64,000 bases of DNA from Ecdyonurus torrentis (Eukaryota > Arthropoda > Insecta > Ephemeroptera > Heptageniidae). The stretch spans positions 36,288,805 through 36,352,804 of the forward strand of contig OX439131.1 of NCBI GenBank assembly GCA_949318235.1, given 5' to 3'. The position numbers and the translations under genes are program-made. Positions 62,883 to 64,000 of the stretch are shown here, in pieces (the stretch's first letter is position 1; the number at the start of each line of letters is the position of its first letter). The notes beneath the pieces were generated by a model. The model saw only the letters and a list, made by a program, of their open reading frames with translations. It ran no database searches and was not told where the DNA came from.

Positions 62883-63016
62883 ACAACTGTTTTGAGGCCG
62901 ACTTTAAGCAATTTCACTCACGTCCACTTCCTTTTCGACTTACTACGCATGCGCAGTGCGTCGAAACGGAAGCGGATGTAAGCGAAATCGCTTATAGTCA
63001 GCCTCAAAACAGTTGT
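62883..63016. mobile_element. MITE-E: 134-bp hairpin element
   Basis: ACAACTGTTTTGAGGC at 62883-62898 is the exact inverse of 63001-63016. Pairing continues with imperfect blocks (GACT..AAGC.ATTTC, CGT(C)CACTTCC.TTTCGAC). The apex holds TACGCATGCGCAG, close to the NRF-1 binding palindrome. It is much richer in G+C than its flanks. Confidence 0.65.
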
Positions 63017-63602
63017 ACCTTTCTTAGTCAATATTATAGATTCATTGTATTGAACAAATATTGCTGCATATAGGCTTATAATTACTACGTAATAGTTTTT
63101 TTTTTGTCAGTGAATATGGATATTTATTTTAAATTTGTCAAACCACAATTTTTTTTATAACAAATGTTAAATTGTAATTAATTGATATATTGTCCTAATA
63201 AATTTGTTTGTGATTATATAGAAATAAGTATAAATGAATAAATAAATTGTTTTTTTATTTAGTATACTGTAGTTTAAGTAAAGACAATGATTGTCAAATA
63301 ATTCACAACAACTAAAAAAATAAATAAATAAAAAATACGAAGACAAATAACATGGCATGTATTTATAAAATTCTATTGAGTCTGCATCTAACGGTTGACG
63401 ATTGAAATCTTTTACATTGACTGTTTATAGATCATTAATTATACAGTATATGTCTATGTAATCTGTTTTTATGTTGTTGTTGTTGTTCTTTTAAATTAAA
63501 CATAGGATTTTTGTTGCTCTTTATACTTGTGCGACAAATTAAAGACAAATTAAAGAGGTTGTTTGTTAGCTTATACTGCAATTGGAAACTAAAGCTATGA
63601 AC
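63017..63602. other. AT-rich noncoding stretch
   Basis: Nothing recognised. Confidence 0.4.
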
Positions 63603-63727
63603 GTACACATGATTGTGATAATATATTTTACTATTTAAAAACTCGCGCTAAATTTGCAATGTTATTCTTATGAGGAAAACATGCACTTAATTTGAATGAT
63701 AAAATATATTATCACAATCATGTATAC
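63603..63727. mobile_element. MITE-H copy 5 (125 bp, best preserved)
   Basis: GTACACATGATTGTGATAAT at the left and the inverse ATTATCACAATCATGTATAC at the right. The arms pair over about 30 nt around GCAATGTTATTCTTATGAGG. Confidence 0.8.
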
Positions 63728-64000
63728 GTCGTTATCATTATTCCAATGATCACTATTTGGTGGTTCATCGATCATAATTAAAATATGATAGTCTCTGTTT
63801 AGTAAACTGCATTAAAAAAATCTAGTGAACAGTGGCAAACGTTATATCAAACGATTTCTACTTTAATAACACCGCCTTTAGCGACCTCTTTAGTAACATT
63901 ATCTAGTCTTTGTGTCGGTTTTATGTAAGGGTTTATGTTTTGAAACGGCCTATAGGTCAGCGATACTCATATTACAGAGATGCTATTTTTTTATAGCAAA
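63728..64000. other. Right-edge stretch with a short coding-like patch
   Basis: 63845-63960 is less AT-rich and is open on both strands (38 codons minus, about 41 plus), ending at stops. No splice boundary or family is identifiable, so no gene is called. Confidence 0.25.

Noticed and set aside
62528..62917. 129-codon Ser-Ile-Asn-Gln repeat protein
   Set aside because: A translation of the (GATT)n array; the unit length happens to preserve the frame every 12 bp.
63845..63960. Possible exon at the right edge
   Set aside because: Both strands are open for about 40 codons, with no splice signal or recognisable family to choose between them.

Overview
This is eukaryotic, almost certainly invertebrate animal, DNA. 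It is roughly three quarters A+T by eye and gene-poor. Long (TA)n, (GA)n/(CT)n, poly(A)/poly(T) and tetranucleotide arrays punctuate it. The only convincing host-type coding sequence has a consensus splice donor and acceptor. The largest reading frames belong to an APE-type non-LTR retrotransposon whose ORF1 resembles the baculovirus-FP-like proteins common in arthropod elements. That leans weakly towards an arthropod, but the sequence alone does not fix the species. No bacterial features, rRNA, convincing tRNA or CRISPR were seen.

Layout. 1-1573 (minus): the first two coding exons of a gene that runs off the left edge. 2.9-5.6 kb: palindromic MITEs with TTAA ends plus a 92-bp perfect hairpin. 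6.35-8.51 kb: a 2.2-kb terminal-inverted-repeat element with repeated TATCCGA motifs near both ends, possibly hosting a small spliced transcript. 8.5-19.4 kb: microsatellite-rich noncoding DNA with two short MITEs. 19.45-20.4 kb: three tandem palindromes, then a mariner-like palindromic MITE. 22-26.8 kb: further MITEs. 27.65-31.2 kb (minus): a nearly full-length non-LTR retrotransposon (ORF1 fragment, endonuclease, reverse transcriptase, poly(A) tail) with one in-frame stop splitting ORF2. 32.6-41.5 kb: more copies of the same MITE families and a 0.68-kb near-perfect palindrome. 44.1-45.7 kb: two inverted copies of a TTAA-ended repeat around a shared core. 48.2-48.9 kb: the 3' end of a second retrotransposon with another palindromic MITE abutting its tail. 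56.5-59.8 kb: scattered repeat copies and a small hairpin element. 62.5-63.7 kb: a 300-bp (GATT)n array, a 134-bp hairpin element and the fifth copy of the 125-bp MITE.

The genes do not form a pathway. What unifies the window is a dense population of small inverted-repeat elements. I count at least ten families by eye, several present three to five times within 64 kb. Two families with related TTAA termini both preserve a TGACGTCA octamer in every copy. Nothing here proves a new biological system. The most unusual points are the conserved CRE-like octamer in mobile palindromes, the 2.2-kb element with an apparent spliced transcript, and the compositional break between ORF1 and ORF2 of the retrotransposon.
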